A stretch of 64,000 nt of DNA from Bacteroidales bacterium (GTDB lineage: Bacteria; Bacteroidota; Bacteroidia; Bacteroidales; UBA4417). The position numbers and the translations under genes are program-made. The notes under the pieces are model-generated. The model searched no databases, had not been told where the DNA came from, and saw only the letters and a list, made by a program, of their open reading frames with translations. Of the stretch, positions 1-8,403 are shown in pieces (within the stretch, counting starts at the first letter, position 1; each line of letters begins with the position of its first letter). The stretch covers positions 16,345 through 80,344 of the forward strand of contig JADJGZ010000021.1 of the NCBI GenBank assembly GCA_016707785.1. Reading direction: 5' to 3'.

Positions 1-458
1 CAGTCATGCTCCCCTTCTGCTACCTGTAATGCAAAACTTTTTCCTACATTACCGCCTAATCCTGCATTGATGCCTGCCTGGTTTAGAATATGCCATGTAA
101 GCATCGTAGTGGTTGTTTTACCATTACTCCCTGTGATGCAGATCTTTTTAGCCCGGGTATACCGGCCTGCAAATTCAATCTCAGAGATTACAGGAATTCC
201 TTTTTTAAGGAGTTCCCTGACCAAGGGAGCTGAATCCGGAATTCCGGGGCTCTTGATCACCTCTGTTGCATTCAGGATATTGCTCGCAGTATGTTTTTCT
301 TCTTCAAATGCAATCCCAGCTTGTGAAAGAACGTTTCTGTATTTTGATTTTATTTTTCCGCTATCCGATACAAATACCTCAAATCCTTTTTGTTGAGCCA
401 GGATCGCCGCACCTGTTCCACTTTCTCCGGCTCCGAGTATGGCTATACGCTGGCTCAT
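1..458 (-). CDS. murD: UDP-N-acetylmuramoylalanine--D-glutamate ligase, N-terminal part
   Basis: Only the first 152 codons are present; the gene continues past the left edge. MurD adds D-glutamate to UDP-MurNAc-L-Ala in the cytoplasm, using ATP. The start is ATG at 458, followed by MSQRIAILGAGESGTGAAIL, a Rossmann-type glycine-rich N-terminus. Further on, TGSNGKTTTTML is the Mur-ligase P-loop and GLGGNVG follows it, as expected for MurD. The ATG overlaps the mraY stop by one base (TAATG), so the two are probably translationally coupled. Position after mraY in a dcw cluster supports the call. Confidence 0.93.
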   Translation of the reverse strand, partial: MSQRIAILGAGESGTGAAILAQQKGFEVFVSDSGKIKSKYRNVLSQAGIAFEEEKHTASNILNATEVIKSPGIPDSAPLVRELLKKGIPVISEIEFAGRYTRAKKICITGSNGKTTTTMLTWHILNQAGINAGLGGNVGKSFALQVAEGEHD

Positions 459-1714
459 TACCTGATCTTCAGGGTTATAATGGTCAGCAATGCCAAAGCA
501 ATTCCTATAATCAGAAACCTCATGACAATTTTCGGTTCTGAATATCCTTTCTTTTGAAAATGATGATGAAGAGGCGCCATGAGGAAGATTCGCCTGCCTA
601 CTCCATATTTCCGTTTTGTTCGTTTAAAATTTGCTACCTGTATCATCACTGAAAGGCTTTCAACAAGGAAGATCCCGCATAACACCGGAATTAGCAATTC
701 CTTGCGGATCATGATAGCAAAGGCTGCGATGGCGCCACCTAAAGCCAGACTCCCGGTATCACCCATGAAAACCTGGGCTGGATAAGAGTTATACCAAAGG
801 AATCCCACACATGCCCCGACAAATGCACTTATATACACTACCAATTCACCCGTGTTTGGGATGTACATGATTTTCAGGTAATCTGCAAAAACGATATTGC
901 CACTTACCCACGCCAGTACTCCAAGCGTGAGTCCAATGATTGCGGAAGTCCCGGTTGCCAGTCCATCCATGCCATCCGTGAGGTTGGAACCATTGGAAAC
1001 AGCAGTTATAATGATGATGACAATGAGCGTAAACAGAATCCAGGTATATTTCTCATGATTTTTCCCCATCCAGGAAATAAGCATCGAATAATTGAATTCA
1101 TTATTCTTGAAAAAGGGGATAGTAGTCTTCGTTGATTTTACCGGATCAGGATAGAACTTTACATTATGATCCTTCACTTGCTCAAATGGGGTAAGCTGAC
1201 CTGGTGTGAGTGTGACTTTGTTATCAGGCATCCTTTCCCTGAGCACGACACTATCATTGAAATAGAGTGTCAGCCCAATAACGATCCCTGCCACTATCTG
1301 TCCCATAATCTTGAATTTGCCTGCCAATCCCTCCTTGTTCTTTTTGAATACCTTGATATAATCGTCGAGGAACCCAATGAATCCAAGCCAGATGGTTGCA
1401 AACAGCATTAAAAGAATGTAGATGTTATTGAGTTTGGCAAATAATAGGGTAGGGATGAGGATCGCCCCAAGGATAATCAATCCACCCATTGTTGGAGTGC
1501 CGGCTTTCTCATTCTGACCCTCGAGTCCAAGTTCTCTGATGGTTTCACCAATTTGCTTGGCCCGCAGATAGTTAATGATCCGCTTTCCATATATCAGGGA
1601 GATAAATAGCGATAAAATGGTAGATAGAGCTGCCCTGAATGAAATATACTGGAACAGCCCTGCTCCGGGAATATCATAAACTCTGTCGAGGTATGTGAAT
1701 AAGTAGTGAAGCAT
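458..1714 (-). CDS. mraY: Phospho-N-acetylmuramoyl-pentapeptide transferase
   Basis: This 418-residue polytopic inner-membrane enzyme transfers phospho-MurNAc-pentapeptide to undecaprenyl phosphate, forming lipid I. Visible family motifs are DDYIKVFKKNKEGLAGK (first Asp pair), NLTDGMDGLATG (catalytic Asp region), MGDTGSLALGG, and PLHHHFQKKGYSE near the C-terminus. Many hydrophobic helices are evident. The soluble insert around residues 155-220 makes it longer than the E. coli enzyme, which is usual for Bacteroidota. It sits 36 bases after murE and overlaps murD by one base, so it belongs to the same transcription unit. Confidence 0.97.
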   Translation of the reverse strand: MLHYLFTYLDRVYDIPGAGLFQYISFRAALSTILSLFISLIYGKRIINYLRAKQIGETIRELGLEGQNEKAGTPTMGGLIILGAILIPTLLFAKLNNIYILLMLFATIWLGFIGFLDDYIKVFKKNKEGLAGKFKIMGQIVAGIVIGLTLYFNDSVVLRERMPDNKVTLTPGQLTPFEQVKDHNVKFYPDPVKSTKTTIPFFKNNEFNYSMLISWMGKNHEKYTWILFTLIVIIIITAVSNGSNLTDGMDGLATGTSAIIGLTLGVLAWVSGNIVFADYLKIMYIPNTGELVVYISAFVGACVGFLWYNSYPAQVFMGDTGSLALGGAIAAFAIMIRKELLIPVLCGIFLVESLSVMIQVANFKRTKRKYGVGRRIFLMAPLHHHFQKKGYSEPKIVMRFLIIGIALALLTIITLKIR

Positions 1715-1750
1715 CGTTGATTACGTCGTTGTTATGATCATTCCTGTTTA

Positions 1751-3208
1751 TTACAGATTAAATAGTTCAGCTAAAATTTTCTTGTCATCAAAGGGGTATT
1801 TTACACCTGCAATTTCCTGGTACTTCTCATGGCCTTTCCCTGCCACCAGTATGATATCACCGGGTTGCGACATCATCACTGCCGTCTTGATGGCTTCATG
1901 CCGGTCGGTTATTACCAGGGTTTTTCTTAGCTGATTGGCATCCAATCCGACCAGCATTTCTTTCAATATTTCAGCCGGATCTTCAGATCTTGGGTTATCA
2001 GAGGTAAGTATCAGCTTCTCACTTCCTGAACATGCAATATTTGCCATCACTGGCCTCTTGCTGCGGTCCCTGTCGCCTCCGCAACCAACAACAGTAATAA
2101 GCGTTTCTTTGCCTTTTCTGAGTTGATGGATGGTGTCCAGTACATTTTTCAATGCATCGGGCGTGTGGGCGTAATCAATTATGCCCACAGTTCCTTCCTG
2201 ACTCCTGAGATAATCGAATCTACCCTCAACAGAACCCAGGTTGCTCAGAATCGTGAGAACTTCGGTTGGGTCTTCGCCCAGCAAGACAGCAGCTGAATAG
2301 GCAGCAAGCAGGTTGTAACCGTTAAAAAGTCCAACCAGTCTGCACCAGGCCGCTATTCCATCAAATTCCATATGAAGTCCATGCAATGGAGATTCGATGA
2401 TCTTGCCTTTGAAATCGGCAAGGCTGAGAAGGCTATAGGTTTTCCTTTTGGCAGCTGTATTTTGAATCATCACCCGTCCATTGCGGTCATCGATATTGGT
2501 AAGTGCAAATGCTTCCGGGCTTAGTGTATCGAAAAACAGCTTTTTTGCCTTTAGGTAAGCTTCAAATGTTTTATGGAAATCCAGGTGATCATGGGTCAGA
2601 TTTGAGAAAATGCCTCCGGCAAATTGCAAACCTGTAATCCTGTTTTGAATCACAGCATGGGAACTCACTTCCATGAAGCAATACTTACATTCCTTTTCTA
2701 CCATCCTGGCAAGCAATTCGTTTAACTGGATGGCATCAGGAGTAGTGTGACTTGCAGGAATTTCCTCTTCGTCAATCTTGTTCTTGATGGTTGAAAGGAT
2801 TCCTGAATGATATCCTAATTGCCTGAATAGCTGATGAAGCAATGTAACGGTGGTAGTTTTTCCATTGGTGCCTGTAATGCCTAACAGTTTTAGTTTGGCC
2901 GATGGATTGCCGAACCAGTTGGATGCTATGATTCCCAACGCTTTACTGCTATCAGGAACTTTAATATAGCAGACTGAATCAATGATGATCTCAGGCAGCA
3001 CTTCACAGATAATGGCACAGGCGCCGGCTTCAATGGTACTTTGGATGTATATATGTCCATCAGTGTGCAAGCCTTTAATAGCAATAAACAGGGTTCCGGG
3101 CTGGATTTTCCGGGAATCAAAGCTGATATCTCTCACCAGGCATGAAGGATCTGCCCCGGTCATTTCCAGGGTTTCCACACCATCAATTATGAGATTCAGC
3201 TTTTTCAT
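1751..3208 (-). CDS. murE: UDP-MurNAc-L-Ala-D-Glu:meso-diaminopimelate ligase
   Basis: This 485-residue cytoplasmic Mur ligase adds the third peptide residue to the peptidoglycan precursor. The ATP-binding P-loop is GITGTNGKTTTVTLLHQL (about residue 110). The substrate motif is TSDNPRSEDP (about residue 405); DNPR is the signature of enzymes that add meso-diaminopimelate rather than lysine, so this organism should have DAP-type peptidoglycan. Length is normal for the family. It lies 38 bases downstream of ftsI and 36 bases upstream of mraY. Confidence 0.97.
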   Translation of the reverse strand: MKKLNLIIDGVETLEMTGADPSCLVRDISFDSRKIQPGTLFIAIKGLHTDGHIYIQSTIEAGACAIICEVLPEIIIDSVCYIKVPDSSKALGIIASNWFGNPSAKLKLLGITGTNGKTTTVTLLHQLFRQLGYHSGILSTIKNKIDEEEIPASHTTPDAIQLNELLARMVEKECKYCFMEVSSHAVIQNRITGLQFAGGIFSNLTHDHLDFHKTFEAYLKAKKLFFDTLSPEAFALTNIDDRNGRVMIQNTAAKRKTYSLLSLADFKGKIIESPLHGLHMEFDGIAAWCRLVGLFNGYNLLAAYSAAVLLGEDPTEVLTILSNLGSVEGRFDYLRSQEGTVGIIDYAHTPDALKNVLDTIHQLRKGKETLITVVGCGGDRDRSKRPVMANIACSGSEKLILTSDNPRSEDPAEILKEMLVGLDANQLRKTLVITDRHEAIKTAVMMSQPGDIILVAGKGHEKYQEIAGVKYPFDDKKILAELFNL

Positions 3209-3246
3209 CTATTGATTTCAATCAGTTTTTTCTGTTTTTACTAATA

Positions 3247-5355
3247 TTACACCCCTAATTCCAGTGCAATCTGTTCTCCAGGGCTAATCTCTTTCCCAGG
3301 TAACAGCGATTGTTTTCTTACTAATCCAAACCCGGATAGTTTTACTCTTAGTCCAAGTTTTTCAAGTAGATAGACAGCATCTCTGGCGCCCATCCCGGTA
3401 ACATTTGGTATGGATTTAACCTTTGGATTATAAGTGGCAAGTTTTTGTCCTGTACTGTCTGATTCTGTTACTATCCAATCAGTGGAGGGTATGGCACTTC
3501 CCGGGATTCCCATCCATTTATACAGGTAAGCCAGGTCTTTTCCCATTCCGGATGATACAGGCATGGCATAGGTATTCCTCACAGAGTCCGCCCAGTTCAA
3601 TCCCATCCCGGGATCTGTGGCATAGACTCTGTCGGCAATTTCTCTGAATACCGGTGCTGAGATTGCTCCCCCGTAATAGACTCCTTTGGAAGGATTATTT
3701 ATGACTACTATGCAGGAGTATTTCGGTTGTTGTGCAGGGAAGTATCCTACAAAAGAAGCTTTGTAGTCCGATTTATTATAACCGCCTGCATTTTGTGCTA
3801 TCTGTGCTGTACCTGTTTTCCCGGCAACTTTATAAATAGGATTCTTCAAGGCGCTTCCGGTACCATGTTCAACTACACCTTCAAGCATGATCTTTGCCTG
3901 CGTAATAGCCTCCCTGGATGCGATCCTGGAATTGATAATCTCTGGTTGGATCACTTTGACGGAATTGCCGAGGTTCCGGATTTCCTTTACAAAATGTGGC
4001 TTCACCATCACTCCGTCATTGGCAACGGCATTGTAAAAAGCTAGAATTTGAAGAGGTGTCAGAGCTACTTCATAACCGATGGATTTCCATGGTAAGGATA
4101 CCTTTGACCATGTTTTTGACTCAGTTCCTTTTATGCGTGGAGTGCCTTCCCCGGGAATTTCCAGTCCCAGCGGTTTTGCCACGGAAAAGCTATGAAGTCT
4201 GTCGATAAAAGCTTGAGGTTTATCAGAATAGCAGCGATAAATTAGCTTTGAGACTCCAACGTTGGACGATTTTTCAAACACCTGCTGAACGCTCATTACA
4301 CCGCCACCGAGGTGTGAATCACGCATGGTCCGGTTGGCAAATTTTGTGATCCCCCCGGTAACATCAACCATATCAGTTAACTTGATCTTCTGATCTTCGA
4401 GGGCTGCCAGCAAGGAAAACAGCTTGAATGTGGAACCGGGTTCTGTGCTTTCACCAATCGCATAGTTATAGGTCTCTTCATAGAAACCTTCTTTGTTTTT
4501 CCCCAGGTTGGCAATTGCTTTTACATTACCTGTTTTTACTTCCATCAGGATAACACACCCATGATGGGCGTCATTGGCCTCCAATTGCCTTAAGAGGGCT
4601 TCTTCTGCGACATCCTGAAGGTTTATGTCAATTGTACTTATGATATCACTTCCATCCTGGGGTTCTACCTCATTTTCATCATTTATCGGACTCCAGTTCT
4701 TATTGGCGATCAGTCGGTATAATCTTTTGCCACTGGTTCCTTCCAGCATTTCGCTGTAAGCACCTTCCAGGCCGAGGTCATTCTTTCTTCCTTCTTTATC
4801 CCATCCAATTGTCCTGGAGGCCAGGTGCTGGTAAGGAAGAACCCTTCTATTCCTTGCTACTGCAACTAATCCGCTTGAATTCCCCTTGTTTCTGAAAATG
4901 GGGAATTTCCTGAGTTTCTTAAGTTGCTCAAAGTTCACACTCCGCCTGATTAGCAGGTACCGGTTATTCTGATCTCGGCCTTTCTGAAGCATTGAACGGT
5001 ATTCTTTGCGGCTACGGTCTTTGAACAAGCCTGAAAGGCAGAGGGACAGAGAGTCAACATTTCGGTCAAAAACGCTATCGCTGATTAAGGGTGATGCAAC
5101 ATCCATCCGGACTTCAAAAATGGGAATTGAGGTGGCGAGAAGCTCACCATTGGCATCGAAAACATTTCCTCTTGTGGCTTCAATGTTGAAGTATTTCAGG
5201 GAGAGTTTATTGGCTTTCTCTTTCCACATTTCGCCTTGTACGAACTGGATGTATGCCAGGCGTCCGATAATGGCTACTGAAAACAGGAACATACAGGCAT
5301 ACACCAGGTATACCCTCCATAATATGTCTTTTCTGTTTTCCATCTCGTTATGCAC
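3247..5355 (-). CDS. ftsI: Division transpeptidase (class B penicillin-binding protein) with PASTA domain
   Basis: FtsI/PBP3 cross-links septal peptidoglycan in the periplasm. The 702-residue protein has one N-terminal membrane helix (YLVYACMFLFSVAIIGRLAY), a dimerisation region, then the transpeptidase domain. Its catalytic motifs are all present: STFK (serine nucleophile), SSN and KTGT. The C-terminus is a PASTA domain (SIPNVTGMGARDAVYLLEKLGLRV), making it Spo5D-like in layout, as in other Bacteroidota. An alternative start is the Met at codon 5 (MENRKD). The gene begins four bases after the ftsL-like stop. Confidence 0.95.
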   Translation of the reverse strand: MHNEMENRKDILWRVYLVYACMFLFSVAIIGRLAYIQFVQGEMWKEKANKLSLKYFNIEATRGNVFDANGELLATSIPIFEVRMDVASPLISDSVFDRNVDSLSLCLSGLFKDRSRKEYRSMLQKGRDQNNRYLLIRRSVNFEQLKKLRKFPIFRNKGNSSGLVAVARNRRVLPYQHLASRTIGWDKEGRKNDLGLEGAYSEMLEGTSGKRLYRLIANKNWSPINDENEVEPQDGSDIISTIDINLQDVAEEALLRQLEANDAHHGCVILMEVKTGNVKAIANLGKNKEGFYEETYNYAIGESTEPGSTFKLFSLLAALEDQKIKLTDMVDVTGGITKFANRTMRDSHLGGGVMSVQQVFEKSSNVGVSKLIYRCYSDKPQAFIDRLHSFSVAKPLGLEIPGEGTPRIKGTESKTWSKVSLPWKSIGYEVALTPLQILAFYNAVANDGVMVKPHFVKEIRNLGNSVKVIQPEIINSRIASREAITQAKIMLEGVVEHGTGSALKNPIYKVAGKTGTAQIAQNAGGYNKSDYKASFVGYFPAQQPKYSCIVVINNPSKGVYYGGAISAPVFREIADRVYATDPGMGLNWADSVRNTYAMPVSSGMGKDLAYLYKWMGIPGSAIPSTDWIVTESDSTGQKLATYNPKVKSIPNVTGMGARDAVYLLEKLGLRVKLSGFGLVRKQSLLPGKEISPGEQIALELGV

Positions 5356-5359
5356 TTTT

Positions 5360-5758
5360 TTAGTTTGCTTCTTCTATGATGATCTTCCTGGGTGGAACCA
5401 TCGATTCTTTTACACCCCTTGAGGCAAGGCGATTTACTAATTCTGACTGTCTCGAACCTTGCATGAGTTTTGATTTGGTATTGATATAGTTGTATCGAAG
5501 TTCCTTGAGTTCTTTTTTTGTGTTGTTGATCTGAATAACCAGCTTATCAGCATAGTTTGAATTGAAGATGTAAAAAACACCCATCAGGGTAATGATGACC
5601 AGGAAGGGCAACTGCCGGATCACTTTTTCACGGGTGAGAAACGAACCTTCAAGGAGCACCAGGAATTTGTTCCGGCTCTTTTTCTTCTCTTCAGGCTTTG
5701 GTTCCGCCTGTGTCGAAGGTTCTTCTTCCTGCTTAATTGTATTATGCGTTGTTTCCAT
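5360..5758 (-). CDS. ftsL: FtsL-like division protein
   Basis: A 132-residue bitopic membrane protein. It has a charged cytoplasmic tail (about 45 residues rich in E, K and P), one membrane segment (QLPFLVIITLMGVFYIFNSNYA), then a periplasmic coiled-coil stretch (LVIQINNTKKELKELRYNYINTKSKL). This is the topology of FtsL, the septal-complex partner of FtsI. FtsL proteins diverge strongly in sequence, so the name rests mainly on topology and position between rsmH and ftsI. Its start overlaps the rsmH end by 17 bases. Confidence 0.8.
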   Translation of the reverse strand: METTHNTIKQEEEPSTQAEPKPEEKKKSRNKFLVLLEGSFLTREKVIRQLPFLVIITLMGVFYIFNSNYADKLVIQINNTKKELKELRYNYINTKSKLMQGSRQSELVNRLASRGVKESMVPPRKIIIEEAN

Positions 5759-6653
5759 CTTTGATCTTTATTGCTATGCGCAATTTTGCTGAACGGGATC
5801 GTGGGTTTAATTTCAACTCCTCCGGTCCGGCGACCCATGCTTTCCTGTTCACTGATTCCAGGGGTGTTGAGGTATTCCCGAAAAAATCTTTTTCAAGATT
5901 TCCCTCAAGATTGCCTGTCCGAATGAAATTTTTCACCAGGCGGTCTTCCAGGGAATGATATGACATCACCACCAACCGTCCTCCAACCTTGAGTGCTTTA
6001 GGAGTTTGTTTGAGCATGATGCCTAGAGCTCCAAGTTCATCGTTTACTTCTATCCGGATGGATTGGAACACCTGTGCCAGGTATTTATTTTCTATTTTCC
6101 CCGGGATGAGCGGTGTGATAACTGACCGAAGCCTTTCAACTGTAGTAATAGGTTCAGTTCGGGCTTGGATTATACTGGCAGCCAGTTGCCTTGAATTACT
6201 GATTTCACCATATGTGAAAAAGAGTTCTTTGAGTTTTTCTTCTGAATAGGTATTGATGACAGTAGCCGCGGTGAGTTCCTGCTTTCGGTTCATTCTCATA
6301 TCCAATGGCCCATCAAAGCGGGTGGCAAATCCGCGGTCAGGTTCATCAATATGATGTGATGATATACCCAGGTCCGCAAGAATGCCATCCACCGGGAAAG
6401 CATGATGATACCTCAGGAAATTGAGCATATACCTGAAGTTCTGATCGACGAGCAGAAAGCGTGGATCTTTCAAGGAATTTGCCTGTGCGTCAGCATCCTG
6501 GTCAAAGGCTATCAACCTGCCATTTTCATTCAGGTTTTCAAGGATTTTTCGGGAGTGGCCGCCACCTCCAAAAGTCAGGTCAACATATACCCCATCGGGC
6601 CGGATATTCAGGCCTTCGATACATTCATTGAGCATGACGGGGTTGTGGTACAT
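5742..6653 (-). CDS. rsmH: 16S rRNA (cytosine1402-N4)-methyltransferase
   Basis: RsmH (MraW) uses SAM to N4-methylate C1402 in the decoding centre of 16S rRNA. The 303-residue protein begins MYHNPVMLNECIEGLNI. It carries the SAM-binding loop YVDLTFGGGGHSRKIL at about residue 24 and the downstream ILADLGISSHHID and RGFATRFDGPLDMRM motifs typical of the family. The C-terminal NPRSRSAKLRIAIKI matches the usual ending. Length is standard. It is second in the dcw cluster, 90 bases after mraZ. Confidence 0.97.
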   Translation of the reverse strand: MYHNPVMLNECIEGLNIRPDGVYVDLTFGGGGHSRKILENLNENGRLIAFDQDADAQANSLKDPRFLLVDQNFRYMLNFLRYHHAFPVDGILADLGISSHHIDEPDRGFATRFDGPLDMRMNRKQELTAATVINTYSEEKLKELFFTYGEISNSRQLAASIIQARTEPITTVERLRSVITPLIPGKIENKYLAQVFQSIRIEVNDELGALGIMLKQTPKALKVGGRLVVMSYHSLEDRLVKNFIRTGNLEGNLEKDFFGNTSTPLESVNRKAWVAGPEELKLNPRSRSAKLRIAIKIKDGNNA

Positions 6654-6743
6654 ATGCAGTTAAAATGTGATCAGGTAGATTCATTGAGAATCGATGCCTC
6701 AATCCGGTATTATTGTAAGGTATATTCAGCAGTCAAGCCCGGA

Positions 6744-7211
6744 TCATTCGTCATCCACGGAGATACCACCCATCACATCCTCAGCAAGTGCTTCTTTGTC
6801 AATTCCTTCGCTGTTATTGAAATGAGCTTCATATTTCTGTTTGTCCCAGATCTCCAGAATTTCCGAAAGCGACGATAGAACGATATCCGTCTTGAGTTCT
6901 GCAAATACCACAAGGTCTTTGGGTATTTGAATGCGTCCGGAATTATCGGGTTCCACTTCACGGACACCGGCCATGAACAGGCGAACAAAATCGTTATTCT
7001 TCTTGATGAAGCGGTTTAGCTTGCCAATCAATTTCATTTGCTTATCCCATACTGGCCTGGGATATATTTCCAGGCAGGGATGAAACATGCTTCTTTTGAT
7101 AACAAATCCCTGGTCAATTACCGGCATGAGTTGTTTCTTCAACGAACCAGGCAGGAGAACCCTGCCCTTCGCATCCAAAGTGCAATCATGACCAGCAATC
7201 AGAGATAACAT
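6744..7211 (-). CDS. mraZ: Division/cell-wall cluster transcriptional regulator MraZ
   Basis: MraZ is a DNA-binding protein that autoregulates the dcw operon in bacteria where it has been studied. This 155-residue copy shows the two SpoVT/AbrB-like repeats: DAKGRVLLPGSLKKQL (about residue 12) and NSGRIQIPKDLVVFAEL (about residue 93). It is the first gene of the cluster. Three GTG-centred boxes with a ten-base period lie about 40 bases upstream of the ATG and are likely its own operator. Confidence 0.95.
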   Translation of the reverse strand: MLSLIAGHDCTLDAKGRVLLPGSLKKQLMPVIDQGFVIKRSMFHPCLEIYPRPVWDKQMKLIGKLNRFIKKNNDFVRLFMAGVREVEPDNSGRIQIPKDLVVFAELKTDIVLSSLSEILEIWDKQKYEAHFNNSEGIDKEALAEDVMGGISVDDE

Positions 7212-7250
7212 ATTATAGTTTTAAAACCGATGTAAAAATAATTCAGAATT

Positions 7251-7278
7251 CCCACTTTTTCTCACTTGTCACCACTTT
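7251..7278 (-). promoter_or_regulatory. Probable MraZ operator: three boxes at 10-base period
   Basis: Read on the minus strand, AAAGTGG, CAAGTGA and AAAGTGG occur with GTG at exactly ten-base steps (complements at 7253-7255, 7263-7265, 7273-7275). MraZ is known to bind short direct TGGG- or AAAGTG-type repeats spaced about ten bases apart upstream of its own gene. The array covers the expected -33 region of the mraZ promoter; a weak -7 box (TATTTTTA) lies at 7233-7240. Assignment to MraZ is inference from position and pattern. Confidence 0.75.
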
Positions 7279-7286
7279 TTTTTATT

Positions 7287-7308
7287 AACAATACACAGAG
7301 GTATTGTT
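7287..7308. repeat. Inverted repeat upstream of the MraZ boxes
   Basis: AACAATAC (7287-7294) and GTATTGTT (7301-7308) form a perfect 8-base inverted repeat with a 6-base spacer. It lies between mraZ and the divergent plus-strand gene, so it could be an operator for either. Its function is unknown. Confidence 0.5.
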
Positions 7309-7471
7309 CATTAAGGGATATATCAAAAAAAAGCGCTGTATGAGGCATTTGGTAAGGTTTTTATTTTGAATATATTGATATTATTGTGTTATAGAGAATA
7401 ATATTTCAATAATTTGATGTCTTTCGGATGGAATACTCAATGATTGGTTTTAAGAACTGATTGTTTTTTAT

Positions 7472-7479
7472 TAATTTTG
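7472..7479 (+). promoter_or_regulatory. -7 promoter box upstream of the GlsA-like gene
   Basis: TAATTTTG matches the Bacteroidota -7 consensus TAnnTTTG and lies 42 bases before the ATG at 7522. No clear TTG -33 element is seen at the usual spacing. Confidence 0.55.
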
Positions 7480-7521
7480 CATATATATGGCTTCTGTTGA
7501 GCCTGTTTCTTCTGTTTCAAA

Positions 7522-8385
7522 ATGATGGACGATTTATCTGAGAACGGGAATACCCATAACGATTTGATCAATCTTGAGAAAGTAATTTCCAGCAAGAATC
7601 CTCATTTACTTAAGGTAATACCGCGATTTGTCCTTAATTACCTGAAAAGGATCATCCACCAGGAGGAATTAAATAAGGCTATTTGTGAAAACAGGCATCT
7701 GTTTGGGGTTGATTTCCTGGATAGGGTTTTGTCGAATTTTGGTGCACGGATTGAAGTGAATGGTCTCCATAATTTATCCGTTGACGGGAGGTGGATTGCT
7801 GCATCCAATCACCCGCTTGGAGGGCTTGACGGGATGGCACTCATGTGGGCTATTGGGAAAGTGAGGAGAGATATCCTTTTTCCCGTGAACGATTTGTTGA
7901 TGAATCTTGGAAACCTAAGTGAACTCTTTATCCCAATCAATAAGCATGGCAGTAATTCAGGCAACGTCAGGCTCATTGATGATACATATGCTTCTAATAA
8001 AGCAATATTGTATTTCCCTGCAGGCTTGTGTTCCAGGAAGAAGAAGGGGGTGATTTGTGACCTGGAATGGAAAAAGAGTGTAATTTCCAAAGCCAGGGCT
8101 CATAAGAGGGATATTATACCGACCTTTATAGATGGAAGGAACTCCGACTGGTTTTATAACCTTGCATGGTGGAGAAATGTCCTGGGAATCAAAGCAAACC
8201 TGGAGATGCTTTACCTGGTTGATGAAATGTACAAGCAAAAAAACAAGAGAATAGCTATATCTTTCGGTAATCCTATCTCTTTTGAAATTTTTGATAAGAA
8301 ATACAGGGATGTTGAATGGGCCCAATTACTGAAAAAGCATGTGTATGAGTTGGAGATGGATCCGCTTGCTACTTTTAAATTTTAA
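7522..8385 (+). CDS. GlsA-like O-acyltransferase (PlsC-fold, glycine lipid pathway)
   Basis: A 287-residue acyltransferase of the lysophospholipid acyltransferase superfamily. The active-site region is ASNHPLGGLDGMALM (about residue 94), a variant of the H-x(n)-D motif in which His and Asp are six apart, as in the Bacteroidota branch. The next gene is a GNAT/OlsB-like N-acyltransferase 18 bases downstream. That pairing is what GlsA and GlsB show in Bacteroides thetaiotaomicron, where GlsB N-acylates glycine and GlsA adds the second acyl chain to give glycine lipids. Acyltransferase is well supported; the exact substrate is inferred from the pair. Ornithine or serine-glycine lipids are alternatives. 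Confidence 0.78.
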   Translation: MMDDLSENGNTHNDLINLEKVISSKNPHLLKVIPRFVLNYLKRIIHQEELNKAICENRHLFGVDFLDRVLSNFGARIEVNGLHNLSVDGRWIAASNHPLGGLDGMALMWAIGKVRRDILFPVNDLLMNLGNLSELFIPINKHGSNSGNVRLIDDTYASNKAILYFPAGLCSRKKKGVICDLEWKKSVISKARAHKRDIIPTFIDGRNSDWFYNLAWWRNVLGIKANLEMLYLVDEMYKQKNKRIAISFGNPISFEIFDKKYRDVEWAQLLKKHVYELEMDPLATFKF

Positions 8386-8403
8386 TTAATTCAATGATAG
8401 CTG

